Of a stretch of 64,000 nucleotides of DNA, positions 28,944 to 37,893 are shown in pieces. Under the pieces are notes generated by a model that worked only from the letters and a program-made list of their open reading frames with translations, made no database searches and had not been told where the DNA came from. The stretch's first letter is position 1, and each line of letters begins with the position of its first letter. The translations under genes were made by a program, and so were the position numbers. This DNA is from Verrucomicrobia bacterium S94 (GTDB lineage Bacteria; Verrucomicrobiota; Kiritimatiellia; Kiritimatiellales; Pontiellaceae). The DNA lies in the NCBI GenBank assembly GCA_004299845.1, contig CP036201.1:2852001-2916000 (forward strand), in the 5' to 3' direction.

Positions 28944-29759
28944 TTAAAAATCGTAGGCAATATTGACGCCGCCCCAGAATTTCTGGTCGTCTTCGTAAAT
29001 CTCTTTCGCACCGTTTTCGATGGCCCCGCCATAAAGACCGGTGTAGGTCAGATTGAAGCTGGCAGTCAAGCCATCCAGAATCTCATAGGAAACGGTACCG
29101 TAAATGTTGTAGTCTACAAATCCCTTTTCTGCACTTGGGCTATAGTAAAACTTGTTGTAACGGGCATTACCCCACCCGGTAGAGACTCCGCCTTCAACGG
29201 AAAGATAATCGCTGATCTGGTAAGGAGCAGCAATATCGAACAGGATGTATGAACCATCAACCTCTTTGACGTCACCGAAGAAGGTCACGGAAGGAATGAT
29301 ATAATCCTGCAGGGTCAGCAAGTGGGCGGATGCAAAGAGCTCGGTGGTTGATTTGCCCTGTGCATAACCGGACTTGCTGTTTGCCGGGAACTGATAGTTG
29401 ATCACCCCGATATCGAAAGAAATATCATTCAGATTGAGCGGAAGAGTGTATGCCAGCGAGAGGTCAATTTCCGAGAGATCATTTTCCACCCCGGTGTAGT
29501 TTCCGCTGAAGTCATAGTTCGCCCAGATATTGAAGCTGAAACCATACTGACTGACGGACAGCTGAGGCTGAAGTACCATATCCTGATCCTGAACGGTACC
29601 ACGCCATACATAAGCGGACAACAGAGCCATTTCCGCAGTTATTTCGGGTTGACTGCGGTCATTCGAAGGCACCTGACCGACCATCACAACATCGTTTTGC
29701 GCATTCGAAACGCCTGCAGCAAATACTGCTACCATACCAACTATCATCAACTTCTTCAT
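28944..29759 (-). CDS. Outer-membrane beta-barrel protein, TorF-like putative porin
   Basis: 271 residues after a clear start at 29759 (AGGAGG nine bases upstream) with signal peptide MKKLMIVGMVAVFAAGVSNA. The rest is alternating amphipathic strands ending in the aromatic-terminal strand FWGGVNIAYDF, the BAM recognition signal of outer-membrane barrels. The early segment (AEMALLSAYVWRGTVQDQDM) resembles the TorF/gcw_chp family, where S-x-Y-x-x-RG marks the first hairpin. The leader between the metG stop and this start is about 190 bases and contains ATGGGT/ACCCAT dyads, possibly regulatory. Porin function is inferred. Confidence 0.7.
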   Translation of the reverse strand: MKKLMIVGMVAVFAAGVSNAQNDVVMVGQVPSNDRSQPEITAEMALLSAYVWRGTVQDQDMVLQPQLSVSQYGFSFNIWANYDFSGNYTGVENDLSEIDLSLAYTLPLNLNDISFDIGVINYQFPANSKSGYAQGKSTTELFASAHLLTLQDYIIPSVTFFGDVKEVDGSYILFDIAAPYQISDYLSVEGGVSTGWGNARYNKFYYSPSAEKGFVDYNIYGTVSYEILDGLTASFNLTYTGLYGGAIENGAKEIYEDDQKFWGGVNIAYDF

Positions 29760-29948
29760 TGGAATAAAACCTCCTGTTAATCCGCATTTTAAATATCCAT
29801 ACCACGCCCATCGCGATATTTTGCGAAAACATCGTTTAAGATTGCAGTTGCCCATGGGTGTTGCAACCCATTTTCTTTTAAAATTATTGTTCACAGGACA
29901 GGGACCTGCAGCCTGTCGGCAAAAGATTTTCGAGACCATGCAAATGCT

Positions 29949-31907
29949 TTACTTCACCGATGCGCCGGCCCCGATTTCGCCCTCAACAGTAACCAGCTTC
30001 AGCCTGTCCCCGGCCGAAGCCGCCAACAGCATACCCTCCGATTTCACACCGCGCAGCTTGGCCGGCTTCAGGTTGGCTACCACCACGATGATTTTTCCGA
30101 TGAGCTCTTCCGGTTTATAGTGCAGAGCAATACCCGCTACCAGCTGACGTTTTTCCGCACCGAGATCCACCTGCAGTTTCAACAGCTTATCGGCCCCTTC
30201 GATTTTCTCCGCCTCAAGCACCACGGCGGTTTTCAGATCCACCGCCATCACCTGATCAAACGTAATCAGACCGTCTTTCTGCGATTCATCTTTTTTCTTA
30301 GGCTGTTGCTGCTTCTGCTTTTTCGGTTTTTCAGCCGGCTTTTCCTCTTTCTTCTCCAGCTCAATACGCGGAAAAAGAGCTCCGGGCTGCGAAATGGGCG
30401 TACCCGCTTCGAGAACACCGAAAGTGGTCAGCTTATCGAGTTGCGGCCGGACATCCGCCATTCCGAGTGCCGAGCGTAACGCCGGCATTTTTTCCGGCAT
30501 CACCGGATAGAGCAGTGCCGCACAGACCCGCAGACATTCCGCTGCCGTATAGAGACAGCAGGCAATCTGAGCTTCGTTCCCTTCTTTCCTGGCCAGACTC
30601 CACGGTGCACGTTCCTGCAGGTAGACATTGATTTTACGAACCACACCCATCACCGCCGCCACGGAAGCATCCAGCTTCATGTCGCTGATCATTCCGCCCA
30701 TCTGTTCTGCAACCGCCGCAGTTTCAGCCCAGAGCGCTTCCTCCAGCGTCATGTCTATTCCGTCTTTTGAACATGGCGGAATTTTACCCTCGCAATAACG
30801 CGAAATCATGTTCAGCACGCGGTTGGTCACGTTGCCGAGGTCATTGGCCAGATCGGAATTATAGCGTTTCACAAACGCCTCCTCCGTGAACGATGCATCC
30901 TGCCCCAGCGTCATTTCGGCAATCAGGAAATACCGGAACGCATCAACACCGTATTTATCGATCATGTCCATCGGATTCACGACGTTGCCCAGCGATTTAC
31001 TCATTTTGGTTCGGCCGGTCAGCCACCATCCATGCGCAAAAATGGATTCCGGCATTTCAACATTCATCGCTTTCAGCATCGTCGGCCAATAGACCGTGTG
31101 CGTCGTCAGAATATCTTTACCGATCAGGTGCGTGGAACACGGCCACCACTTCTTAAAGGTCTCTTCATCGGATTTATAGCCGACCGCGGAAATATAGTTA
31201 ATCAGCGCATCGAACCAGACATAGGTCACAAATTCCGTATCAAACGGCAGCTCAATGCCCCACGCCAGACGCGACTTCGGCCGCGAAATACAGAGATCCT
31301 GAAGTTTCTTGTTTTTCAGAAAACCCAGCGTTTCATTGGCCCGGAACGCCGGCTGAATGAAACCGGGATGCTCCTCAATATACCGGATCAGCCAGTCCTG
31401 ATATTTGCTCATGCGGAAAAAATAGTTGGATTCGATAATCTTATCCACCGGACGACCGCATTCCGGGCAGTTGCCATCCACCAGGTCTTTTTCCGTGAAG
31501 AAGCGTTCGCAGCCGACACAATACCAGCCTTCGTATTCCGCCTTATAGATTTCGTCACGATCAAAGAGTTCCTGCAGCGTTTCCTGCACCACCGTTTTAT
31601 GACGCGGCTCCGTTGTCCGGATAAAATCATCATGCTGAATTTCGAGGCGTTTCCACAGCTCCTGAAAACGGACCACCGTCTGATCGCACTGTTCCTGCGG
31701 AGTAATTCCATTTGCCTCTGCCGCCTGCTGCACCTTCTGTCCGTGCTCATCCGTCCCGGTCAGGAACCAGGTCGGCACATCAAGCAGACGGTGATAACTC
31801 GCCAGCACATCGGCCAGAATCGTGGTGTACGAATGGCCGATATGCGGCTTGTCGTTCACATAATAAATCGGCGTGGTTACATAATATTTAGATGGTTTTT
31901 CGCTCAT
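29949..31907 (-). CDS. metG: Methionyl-tRNA synthetase
   Basis: 652 residues of class I aminoacyl-tRNA synthetase. The HIGH motif is PHIGHSYT, the KMSKS motif is GRTKMSKSLGN, and the zinc knuckle has two CxxC pairs (CVGCERFF ... GNCPECGRP). The C-terminal 110 residues are the dimerising tRNA-binding (EMAP-II-like) domain (ITFDQVMAVDLKTAVVLEAE), linked by a Lys/Pro/Gln-rich spacer at about residues 505-535. AGAAGAGAAG precedes the ATG. Confidence 0.97.
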   Translation of the reverse strand: MSEKPSKYYVTTPIYYVNDKPHIGHSYTTILADVLASYHRLLDVPTWFLTGTDEHGQKVQQAAEANGITPQEQCDQTVVRFQELWKRLEIQHDDFIRTTEPRHKTVVQETLQELFDRDEIYKAEYEGWYCVGCERFFTEKDLVDGNCPECGRPVDKIIESNYFFRMSKYQDWLIRYIEEHPGFIQPAFRANETLGFLKNKKLQDLCISRPKSRLAWGIELPFDTEFVTYVWFDALINYISAVGYKSDEETFKKWWPCSTHLIGKDILTTHTVYWPTMLKAMNVEMPESIFAHGWWLTGRTKMSKSLGNVVNPMDMIDKYGVDAFRYFLIAEMTLGQDASFTEEAFVKRYNSDLANDLGNVTNRVLNMISRYCEGKIPPCSKDGIDMTLEEALWAETAAVAEQMGGMISDMKLDASVAAVMGVVRKINVYLQERAPWSLARKEGNEAQIACCLYTAAECLRVCAALLYPVMPEKMPALRSALGMADVRPQLDKLTTFGVLEAGTPISQPGALFPRIELEKKEEKPAEKPKKQKQQQPKKKDESQKDGLITFDQVMAVDLKTAVVLEAEKIEGADKLLKLQVDLGAEKRQLVAGIALHYKPEELIGKIIVVVANLKPAKLRGVKSEGMLLAASAGDRLKLVTVEGEIGAGASVK

Positions 31908-32221
31908 GGGACTTCTCTTCTTAAAAAATTAAAACGGACGGGCGATGATAGGCAGAATACCGGAAGATACAAGCGGAACTTAGAAGTCAACCTGTGAATT
32001 TCAGTTCCAGCCCTCTTTTCCGCCTCAGGCCCTCCGGACTCCGGCACCTCTCATCCCCTCCTGCCGCAAACAAAAATTTGAAAAAGAGCGGAAAGACCCT
32101 TCGGGTCTTCAGCGAAAACTGACGAACAGCACGAATCCAAAGAACAGGACGCGTCCATATACCCCCTGCTTCCCTCTGACTCCGTGTTGGCTTCTGTTTT
32201 GTTCAGCCCGGGGACTTCTGC
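31908..32221. other. Intergenic interval before the IS5 remnant
   Basis: About 310 bases without a supported gene. A short perfect hairpin (AAGACCC / GGGTCTT, three-base loop) lies at 32093-32109, without a proper T tract on either strand. Confidence 0.45.
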
Positions 32222-32401
32222 TTACCGGACGACTGAACTGCAGAGCTTTTCGTTGAGCCGCTTTTCAAGCACCGGACAAAACAGCTCCCAGTCCTCCGTT
32301 TCATTCAACCTATCGAGCGCGATTGTGCGCTGTTTGGGTTTCTCCACCCGTTCCTGATAATCGAAGAGTCCGCCGGCACTGTTGTGTTTTCTGCATTTCA
32401 T
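32222..32401 (-). pseudogene. N-terminal remnant of an IS5-family transposase
   Basis: A 59-codon ORF on the minus strand (ATG at 32401, TAA at 32222) encodes MKCRKHNSAGGLFDYQERVE, then LDRLNETEDWELFCPVLEK. This matches the opening of IS5-family transposases (LFDYxxRxxKL, then LxxLNxxxDWExF). The catalytic DDE part is missing, so this is a decayed fragment. No inverted repeats were identified around it. It marks an old insertion at the edge of the accessory stretch that includes the PEP-CTERM gene. Confidence 0.7.
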
Positions 32402-32535
32402 AAGTATAGGTTCATCTTTGTATCAAACCTGCAGCGGAAGTTTTTAGATGCGCCCCGCAATCTGTCATTCTTAATAAGCCTATTCCCTCTTCAATGAAAT
32501 ATGCATTAGATGTTGCGATTTCTCACATTTCAGAG

Positions 32536-32563
32536 TTGCCTGCAGAATTCCCGACGCTATCCT
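32536..32563 (+). promoter_or_regulatory. Candidate sigma-70 promoter of the 54-aa gene
   Basis: TTGCCT at 32536-32541 and TATCCT at 32558-32563 with a 16-base spacer, about 50 bases before the ATG at 32616. Each box matches consensus in four of six bases. Confidence 0.4.
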
Positions 32564-32615
32564 AGACCGCATTAGTACTAATTGAGATCCAACCAAGTAA
32601 TATAAGGAGAACACC

Positions 32616-32780
32616 ATGAACGTTGATCAGCACCTGAAAGTGGCCACGTGGCACATCGAACAGGCGCGTCTTCACGCCACCGTTGAAGAAGGCCACAAAT
32701 GCGGCTGCCCGCTGAACGATGACTATGCGAAAATCATCGAACAGGTTGAGTCCGGCAACATTGTCGACGAAGGTCACTAA
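32616..32780 (+). CDS. 54-residue acidic, His/Cys-containing small protein
   Basis: ATG at 32616 follows AAGGAG by six bases; TAA ends at 32780. The sequence runs MNVDQHLKVATWHIEQARLH, then a CGC pair, and ends NIVDEGH. It has no signal peptide or membrane helix, is acidic, carries five His and a Cys-Gly-Cys, and reads as a predicted two-helix protein. It has its own candidate promoter upstream and a textbook terminator downstream, so it looks like a real, well expressed monocistronic gene. The His and Cys content would allow metal binding, but no family was recognised and no function is proposed. Confidence 0.75.
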   Translation: MNVDQHLKVATWHIEQARLHATVEEGHKCGCPLNDDYAKIIEQVESGNIVDEGH

Positions 32781-32806
32781 GCCGAACCGCTCAATCTGAG
32801 CCTGAA

Positions 32807-32836
32807 GAACCGCCCATTGCCAGGCGGTTCTTTTTT
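32807..32836 (+). terminator. Rho-independent terminator of the 54-aa gene
   Basis: GAACCGCC / GGCGGTTC form a perfect eight-base stem with an eight-base loop, followed by six T residues, 27 bases after the stop codon. Confidence 0.92.
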
Positions 32837-33135
32837 GTATCCCGAAGCATTCAGCCTGCTCCGTAAACCTCAACCCGTTACTCTCCACAGAATCCGCCCT
32901 TCCGAACCCCTCTTCCAGTCCCGGAAACCATCGACGACACAGCTCCGGTTTCCATCCGCAGCAACAGATACTCATGCTACGCCGCTGAACTCATGCTGCG
33001 ATGTACATTAATGACCCGCACAATCTGCAGAACATTTTTTTATGCAAATACACTTGTCTTAAGTGCGTTTATAATTAGTTTACGATGCCTATTTTCTGAA
33101 AAAATACAGAAAAAGGGATAAATACAGATTATTTT

Positions 33136-33192
33136 ACCCGAATGAGCCGCCCGACAGACAATCACGCTGCCGGGCGGCTCATTCGGGTTTTT
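33136..33192 (+). promoter_or_regulatory. Strong orphan hairpin with T tract (small-RNA terminator or attenuator)
   Basis: An 18-base perfect stem (33136-33153 with 33171-33188, ACCCGAATGAGCCGCCCG and its complement) has a 17-base loop and is followed by five T residues. It has no gene immediately upstream. A TATAAT lies at 33070-33075, with no good -35. The PEP-CTERM start codon is 63 bases downstream, and a second perfect hairpin (GTGCATTT / AAATGCAC, 33193-33211) follows directly. Together they look like a short transcript with its own terminator, or a leader attenuator for the PEP-CTERM gene. The rest of the 32837-33254 interval holds nothing recognised. Confidence 0.6.
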
Positions 33193-33254
33193 GTGCATTT
33201 TGCAAATGCACCTTTAACAGAAAAACAACCAGAAAAGGAAAAACAGGACAGACC

Positions 33255-34094
33255 ATGAAATACGCAGTATTCGTTACATCGTTATTAACAGCTCTGATAG
33301 CTCATGACGCTCAATCGGCCGCAATTGAAGTTTCCGGCGTGCAGACGTATGTCGGAGGGACAACCGACGTTACCGGAAGTGGTAGCACAGGTAATTTTTC
33401 TCTTGGAACCGGAGTGGGCAGCTATGCCGTCTTTGATATGCAGATAGACGGAAGCGATTATGCAGACCTGCGGGTCAGCTATATTGCTGACGACGGGGGG
33501 ATCGGCTCAAATGTAATGATTGCACAGACCTCTAACAGTCAGAACCTTAAGGATACCGGAACTGTTTCCATCCTGTTTAATATCGGAAACAGCTCCGGAG
33601 GTGGCGGAACCTTTCAGTTCGACTGGTTTACAGCCGGATCATTTGTCAACGGTGTAGAACAGTCCGGCAGCTCTCTGCTGACCGATTCCATTCTCTACAC
33701 CACATTCGACATCGACTACGAACAGTATGTTGCGACCGATTCCAGCCAGCTGAATTATTACGCACTGGATGACGACACCATACTGACCGCTGACCTCAAT
33801 GAAACGACTGGTATGCTCAACATCAAGGACAATGATGCAAATTCGACCTTTGATAACCCGGAAACAGCAGCCCAGTTCATGACCACAGGTACCGCTTCCC
33901 ATCAGTTTGAAATGGGCAAACAATTCGAAGACGGAAACGCACTGTTTATGTTCGAATTCAGGGATCCCAGTGAAGTTCTCGCGGAAACAGGCTTTAATCC
34001 GGTTCAGGTCAGCATCCCGGAACCCTCTTCCGTCACGCTGTCCGCTCTGACCCTTGTCGCGGCCTTTGGATTACGCCGTATTTTCCGAATTTAA
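33255..34094 (+). CDS. PEP-CTERM sorting-signal secreted protein
   Basis: 279 residues. The signal peptide (MKYAVFVTSLLTALIAHDAQ) is followed by a Gly/Ser/Thr-rich, acidic beta-type body of unknown fold. The C-terminus is a full PEP-CTERM signal: IPEPSSV, a hydrophobic segment (TLSALTLVAAFGL), and a basic end (RRIFRI). Such tails are cut by an exosortase, which is not in this window, and the protein would go to the cell surface or matrix. AGGA is present shortly upstream of the ATG, and a terminator follows. It sits alone behind the unusual hairpin at 33136-33192. Confidence 0.85.
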   Translation: MKYAVFVTSLLTALIAHDAQSAAIEVSGVQTYVGGTTDVTGSGSTGNFSLGTGVGSYAVFDMQIDGSDYADLRVSYIADDGGIGSNVMIAQTSNSQNLKDTGTVSILFNIGNSSGGGGTFQFDWFTAGSFVNGVEQSGSSLLTDSILYTTFDIDYEQYVATDSSQLNYYALDDDTILTADLNETTGMLNIKDNDANSTFDNPETAAQFMTTGTASHQFEMGKQFEDGNALFMFEFRDPSEVLAETGFNPVQVSIPEPSSVTLSALTLVAAFGLRRIFRI

Positions 34095-34117
34095 TCTGCG
34101 AATATACGCAGGCAGAG

Positions 34118-34144
34118 GCGGGAGGCGTGTCCTTCCGCTTTTTT
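34118..34144 (+). terminator. Rho-independent terminator after the PEP-CTERM gene
   Basis: GCGGGAGG / CCTTCCGC pair over eight bases (one G-T) with a five-base loop and six T residues, 24 bases after the stop codon. Its end touches the convergent folC stop. Confidence 0.8.
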
Positions 34145-35396
34145 ATTTCTTCATCTCAAGCATGCTTTTCAGGTAGAGCGATCCGGTCACCACGACGAGA
34201 CGGTCGGCTTCTGATGCCCACCTTTTCGCGGAAGACCAGGCGTCGGCGACGGACCGGGCCTCGGCATCAATACCCGCCACACCGCACTGCAGCGACGCCT
34301 GCTCAGCGGTTGTACCGCGTGGGGCATCAATGCCCACCGTCCAGGCTTTCGCAATCAGCGGCTTCAGCGCCCTCAGAAACTCCACGGAATCCTTGTCGTC
34401 GAGAAATCCGAAAATGAACCCGATCTGCTTTTTCGGGTAGAGTTCCTTCAAAGTTTTGGTCAATGCCCGGCCGGCCGATGGATTATGCGCACCATCGAGA
34501 ATCATCAGCGGCTCTTTTTCCAGCGTCTGAAACCGTGCGCCCCACTGTACCGATTCCAGCCCCTTTTTAAACGCAAGCCCGCAACCGACGATGTCTGAAA
34601 AAATTTCAAGAGCCGCAACGGCCACCCCCGCATTTTCGCGCTGACATTCTCCAAGCAGAGGCAAATTTACCGGCGGCAGATTCTGAGAATGCGTCTCAAT
34701 CTTCAGTTTCTGCGGAGCAGCGATCCGGCTGACCGCCACGGCCTCAGCACTTGCGAGGATCGGAACACCGGCTTTTTTCAGCACAGCCATGGCCGCATCG
34801 CACTGCGGCGCGGAAACCACCGGTCGTCCCGACTTGATGATGCCCGCCTTTTCCGCAGCAATCTCTTCGACGGAATTTCCGAGAAAATGGGTGTGGTCAA
34901 TGTCGATATGCGTGATAACCGAGATCAGCGGAATTACCACATTCGTCGCATCCCAGCGACCTCCCATACCCGTTTCAATGATGGCGATATCAACCTTTTC
35001 ATCCGCGAAATACTGAAAAGCAATCGCCGTGGAAATTTCAAAAAATGTAGCACCGCGCAGGCCGGTAGACACCTCCACTTCATCCGCCGTTTTTTCCAGC
35101 GTCTGGATATAAGCGTTGAGTTTTTCCTCCGCAATCTCTACTCCATTAACACGAAAACGCTCTGAAAAACGGATCAGGTGCGGAGAGGTGTAAAGACCGG
35201 TTTTAAATCCCGACGCACGCAGAACGGATTCAATCATCGCACAGACGGAGCCTTTTCCATTGGTCCCGGCCACATGAATAACCGCCAGTTTCTGATGGGG
35301 ATTTTCCAGCGCCTCCAGCAATGCAGTAATAACTTCAAGGCCGGGCTTAATGCCGGCCGTTGTGCGTTTGAACAGTTTTTCGTACTGGCCGCTCAT
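34143..35396 (-). CDS. folC: Bifunctional dihydrofolate/folylpolyglutamate synthase
   Basis: 417 residues of the Mur-ligase-like FPGS family, adding glutamate to folates. The ATP-binding loop is HVAGTNGKGSVCAMIESVL; further motifs are TSPHLIRFSERFRVNG, the Mg-binding ITHIDIDHTHFLG, and the C-terminal-domain motif PLMILDGAHNPSA. Last gene of the tatD-SH3-comF-accD-folC minus-strand run; accD followed by folC is a common bacterial pairing. Confidence 0.96.
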   Translation of the reverse strand: MSGQYEKLFKRTTAGIKPGLEVITALLEALENPHQKLAVIHVAGTNGKGSVCAMIESVLRASGFKTGLYTSPHLIRFSERFRVNGVEIAEEKLNAYIQTLEKTADEVEVSTGLRGATFFEISTAIAFQYFADEKVDIAIIETGMGGRWDATNVVIPLISVITHIDIDHTHFLGNSVEEIAAEKAGIIKSGRPVVSAPQCDAAMAVLKKAGVPILASAEAVAVSRIAAPQKLKIETHSQNLPPVNLPLLGECQRENAGVAVAALEIFSDIVGCGLAFKKGLESVQWGARFQTLEKEPLMILDGAHNPSAGRALTKTLKELYPKKQIGFIFGFLDDKDSVEFLRALKPLIAKAWTVGIDAPRGTTAEQASLQCGVAGIDAEARSVADAWSSAKRWASEADRLVVVTGSLYLKSMLEMKK

Positions 35397-35468
35397 CGTA
35401 AATGCCCCGCAGACCTTAAAAAAACGGAAATCTAAATGCTGAAATCGACAATGAGCGGCGTTGCCGCA

Positions 35469-36317
35469 TTAGTTGTCACAAAGATAGTCAAGAATCAGAA
35501 TCATCTGCTCGCGGAGCTCACTGCGGGGAATCACTCTGTCGATCAGGCCGTGATCCTGCAGAAATTCCGAACGCTGGAATCCTTCCGGCAGATCCTGCTG
35601 CGTGGTCTCTTTAATCACGCGCGGCCCGGCAAATCCGATCAGCGCCTCCGGCTCGGCCACAATCAGGTCGCCCAGTGTGGCAAATGAAGCCATCACCCCC
35701 GCCATGGTTGGATGGGTCAGAATCGGAATAAACGGAAGACCGGCACTCGCATGACGGGCCAGCGCGGCAGAAGTTTTCGCCATCTGCATCAAACTCAGCA
35801 ATCCTTCATACATGCGGGCACCACCGGATGCACAGACGAGCAGCACCGGCCGCCCTTCTTTGGTAGAACGTTCGATCAGATAGGTGATCCGCTCACCGAC
35901 CACACTGCCCATGGAAGCTCCGAGAAAGGAAAAATCCATTACCCCAAGACCGATCTCCCGGCCGTTCAGTGTGCAGCCGCCCACCGTAACAGCGTCATCC
36001 CAGCCCGTTTTTTTCTGATTGGCTTCCAGTTTCTCGATATAGGACTGTTTACCGGTAAATCCGAGCGTATCCACCGATTTAATGCCGGCAGCCCATTCTG
36101 TGAAGCTACCCTCATCCGACAGCAAATCAATACGCGCCTTACGCGGAAGGGTGAAATGATGACCGCATTTAATACAGACTTCCAGGTTTGCCGAGACCTC
36201 TTCCTTATAAACAATTTCCGAGCAGGATGGACATTTCATCCAGAGCCCATCCGGCACATCGCGTTTTTTCACGGTGATGGTGGAATAGTTTTTCTTACTG
36301 CCGCCAAACAAAGCCAT
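35469..36317 (-). CDS. accD: Acetyl-CoA carboxylase carboxyltransferase subunit beta
   Basis: 282 residues. The N-terminal zinc ribbon is visible ([15 protein letters not shown] ... [11 protein letters not shown]), followed by the crotonase-like carboxyltransferase domain ([60 protein letters not shown]). It works with AccA, which is not here, on malonyl-CoA synthesis. AGAGGA precedes the ATG. The gene starts 15 bases after comF. A GCGGC/GCCGC hairpin lies just beyond the stop but lacks a T tract. Confidence 0.97.
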   Translation of the reverse strand: MALFGGSKKNYSTITVKKRDVPDGLWMKCPSCSEIVYKEEVSANLEVCIKCGHHFTLPRKARIDLLSDEGSFTEWAAGIKSVDTLGFTGKQSYIEKLEANQKKTGWDDAVTVGGCTLNGREIGLGVMDFSFLGASMGSVVGERITYLIERSTKEGRPVLLVCASGGARMYEGLLSLMQMAKTSAALARHASAGLPFIPILTHPTMAGVMASFATLGDLIVAEPEALIGFAGPRVIKETTQQDLPEGFQRSEFLQDHGLIDRVIPRSELREQMILILDYLCDN

Positions 36318-36332
36318 TATCAGATCCTCTCG

Positions 36333-37037
36333 TTATCCGCGCGCCACCGTCAGCACATGTACTGACGCTGCCCCACCCTTTTTCAGGGCTTTTGCGCATG
36401 CATTCACGGTCGCCCCCGTGGTCATCACATCGTCAACCAGCAGAATGCGATTTCCTGCCGGCCGTTGCTCTCTCCTAGTCTCAAAAGCGTTCTTGACGTT
36501 ACTAAGCCGCTGAGGGGCTGTCAAATTTGTTTGCGTAGCCGTCGGCCGAATTCGGCGCAGTATTCCGGACATCAATTTCACCTTCATCCGTTTTGCCAGT
36601 GCCCGGGCCAGCTCGGCCGACTGATTATAACCCCGCTCCCGCCGACGGACATGAAACAGCGGAACCGGCACCACACCATCCACCTCCAACCCTGGAAACT
36701 CGGCCTGCAGGCAGTTAAACAGGATCTGCGCCAAATCGGGAACCAGATGTAGCGCGTGTTCATATTTGAGCTGGCGCAGTGCCTCGCCAACCACCCCTTC
36801 GTAACGCACCGCCGAACGCGCCGCATCGAAAGCAGGTTTTTCCGCCGAGCAGGAATAGCAGATAAAACCGTGTTCCACAGAACCGGCAACGGGATCCCCG
36901 CACAGGGCGCAGAACGGAGGCTCAACCATGGAAGCGGCGGACCAGCAGTCCCAGCAGATAAACCGGAAGGTCGAAGGAGCAGAAACCCCGCAACCGATAC
37001 AGTTACGGGGATACAGCATATCCAGCCAGCCGGTCAT
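36333..37037 (-). CDS. comF: ComF-family phosphoribosyltransferase-like protein
   Basis: 234 residues. Two N-terminal zinc-ribbon-like pairs (CIGCGVSAPSTFRFICWDC and CALCGDPVAGSVEHGFICYSC), a double-wing segment (GVVGEALRQLKYEHALHLVPD), and a type I PRTase loop (NRILLVDDVMTTGATVNACA) match ComF/GntX. These proteins take part in DNA uptake or nucleic-acid salvage. It starts eight bases after the SH3-domain gene's stop. Confidence 0.93.
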   Translation of the reverse strand: MTGWLDMLYPRNCIGCGVSAPSTFRFICWDCWSAASMVEPPFCALCGDPVAGSVEHGFICYSCSAEKPAFDAARSAVRYEGVVGEALRQLKYEHALHLVPDLAQILFNCLQAEFPGLEVDGVVPVPLFHVRRRERGYNQSAELARALAKRMKVKLMSGILRRIRPTATQTNLTAPQRLSNVKNAFETRREQRPAGNRILLVDDVMTTGATVNACAKALKKGGAASVHVLTVARG

Positions 37038-37045
37038 ATCCCTAA

Positions 37046-37873
37046 TTATTCGGAGAGAATGGGATTCGGAATAATATGCGTCGGAATCATGACCGGCACA
37101 TCCACATCCTTAACCCAGTAAATATTACCTTTGAGCAGCACCGGATAATTCAGAAACTTCTCCATCTGATTGATGTCCCCCCGAATCAGACAAATCGTTT
37201 CCTCGAAGGTGTCCGTTTTGAGCACCAGTTTATACAGTCCGGGATTTGCCCGACGGATAATGCCCGGATACTCGTCGGCCTCACCCTGTTTCCGCGCTTT
37301 GTCGAGCGACATCAGAAACGCCGGAGTCTCCGCCTTCGCCGGCGCTTCCGCCACTTCCTCTTTCAGCTCCTCCTGCACTTCCGGCTCCGGCTCTGGTTTC
37401 GGCTCCGGTTCCGCAGTCGCAACAGACTTCGGTTTTGGCGGCTGAATGATTTCGGAATAATCGGAACTGATCCAGACCCGGGTGCCTTTCGGCGGCGCAA
37501 TTTTCACCCATCCATTAAACTCTCCGCGAACATCAACGAGCTCATCCCGCAGCACAATCGTCACGACATTATAGTTCTGACTCGGACCGGACCGCACATT
37601 CAGCTTTTTGGGAAGCACCTTTCCGTTATCCACATACTCCCCGAAAACCCAGAAATTGAGATTGCTCGGAGCCTGCACCGCATACCAGCCGTTGGTATGG
37701 TCGATATAAAGCAGTTCCTCGCCACGCATTGCCCGGTCAAGCAGCTCGCCCTCAAGACCGGGCTGAGCACGGATACTGACTCGATCCCCCGTCACTTTGA
37801 CACGCGGATAGACATTCGACTGAGCAAATGCGGTGCCGGCGGCGACCGCGAGAAATAGCATTAAAATTTTCAT
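37046..37873 (-). CDS. Secreted SH3-domain protein
   Basis: 275 residues with a signal peptide (MKILMLFLAVAAGTAFA). Two tandem bacterial SH3 modules follow (VTGDRVSIRAQPGLEGELLD ... GWYAVQAPSN; KKLNVRSGPSQNYNVVTIVL ... GWVKIAPPKGTRVWI), then a Pro/Glu-rich spacer (PEPEPKPEPEPEVQEELKEE) and a C-terminal beta domain (NPGLYKLVLKTDTFEETICL). Peptidoglycan or cell-wall binding is typical of such SH3 repeats. GGTGG lies five bases before the ATG. It sits between tatD and comF. Confidence 0.82.
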   Translation of the reverse strand: MKILMLFLAVAAGTAFAQSNVYPRVKVTGDRVSIRAQPGLEGELLDRAMRGEELLYIDHTNGWYAVQAPSNLNFWVFGEYVDNGKVLPKKLNVRSGPSQNYNVVTIVLRDELVDVRGEFNGWVKIAPPKGTRVWISSDYSEIIQPPKPKSVATAEPEPKPEPEPEVQEELKEEVAEAPAKAETPAFLMSLDKARKQGEADEYPGIIRRANPGLYKLVLKTDTFEETICLIRGDINQMEKFLNYPVLLKGNIYWVKDVDVPVMIPTHIIPNPILSE

Positions 37874-37893
37874 TATTTCCACCCCTTGGAAGT

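Noticed and set aside
29760-29948. Riboswitch upstream of the putative porin gene
   Set aside because: Small dyads (ATGGGT/ACCCAT) exist, but no known riboswitch core or terminator/antiterminator pair could be recognised.
32562-32975. 137-codon minus-strand ORF
   Set aside because: It overlaps the 54-aa gene and its perfect terminator on the other strand and has no start signals.
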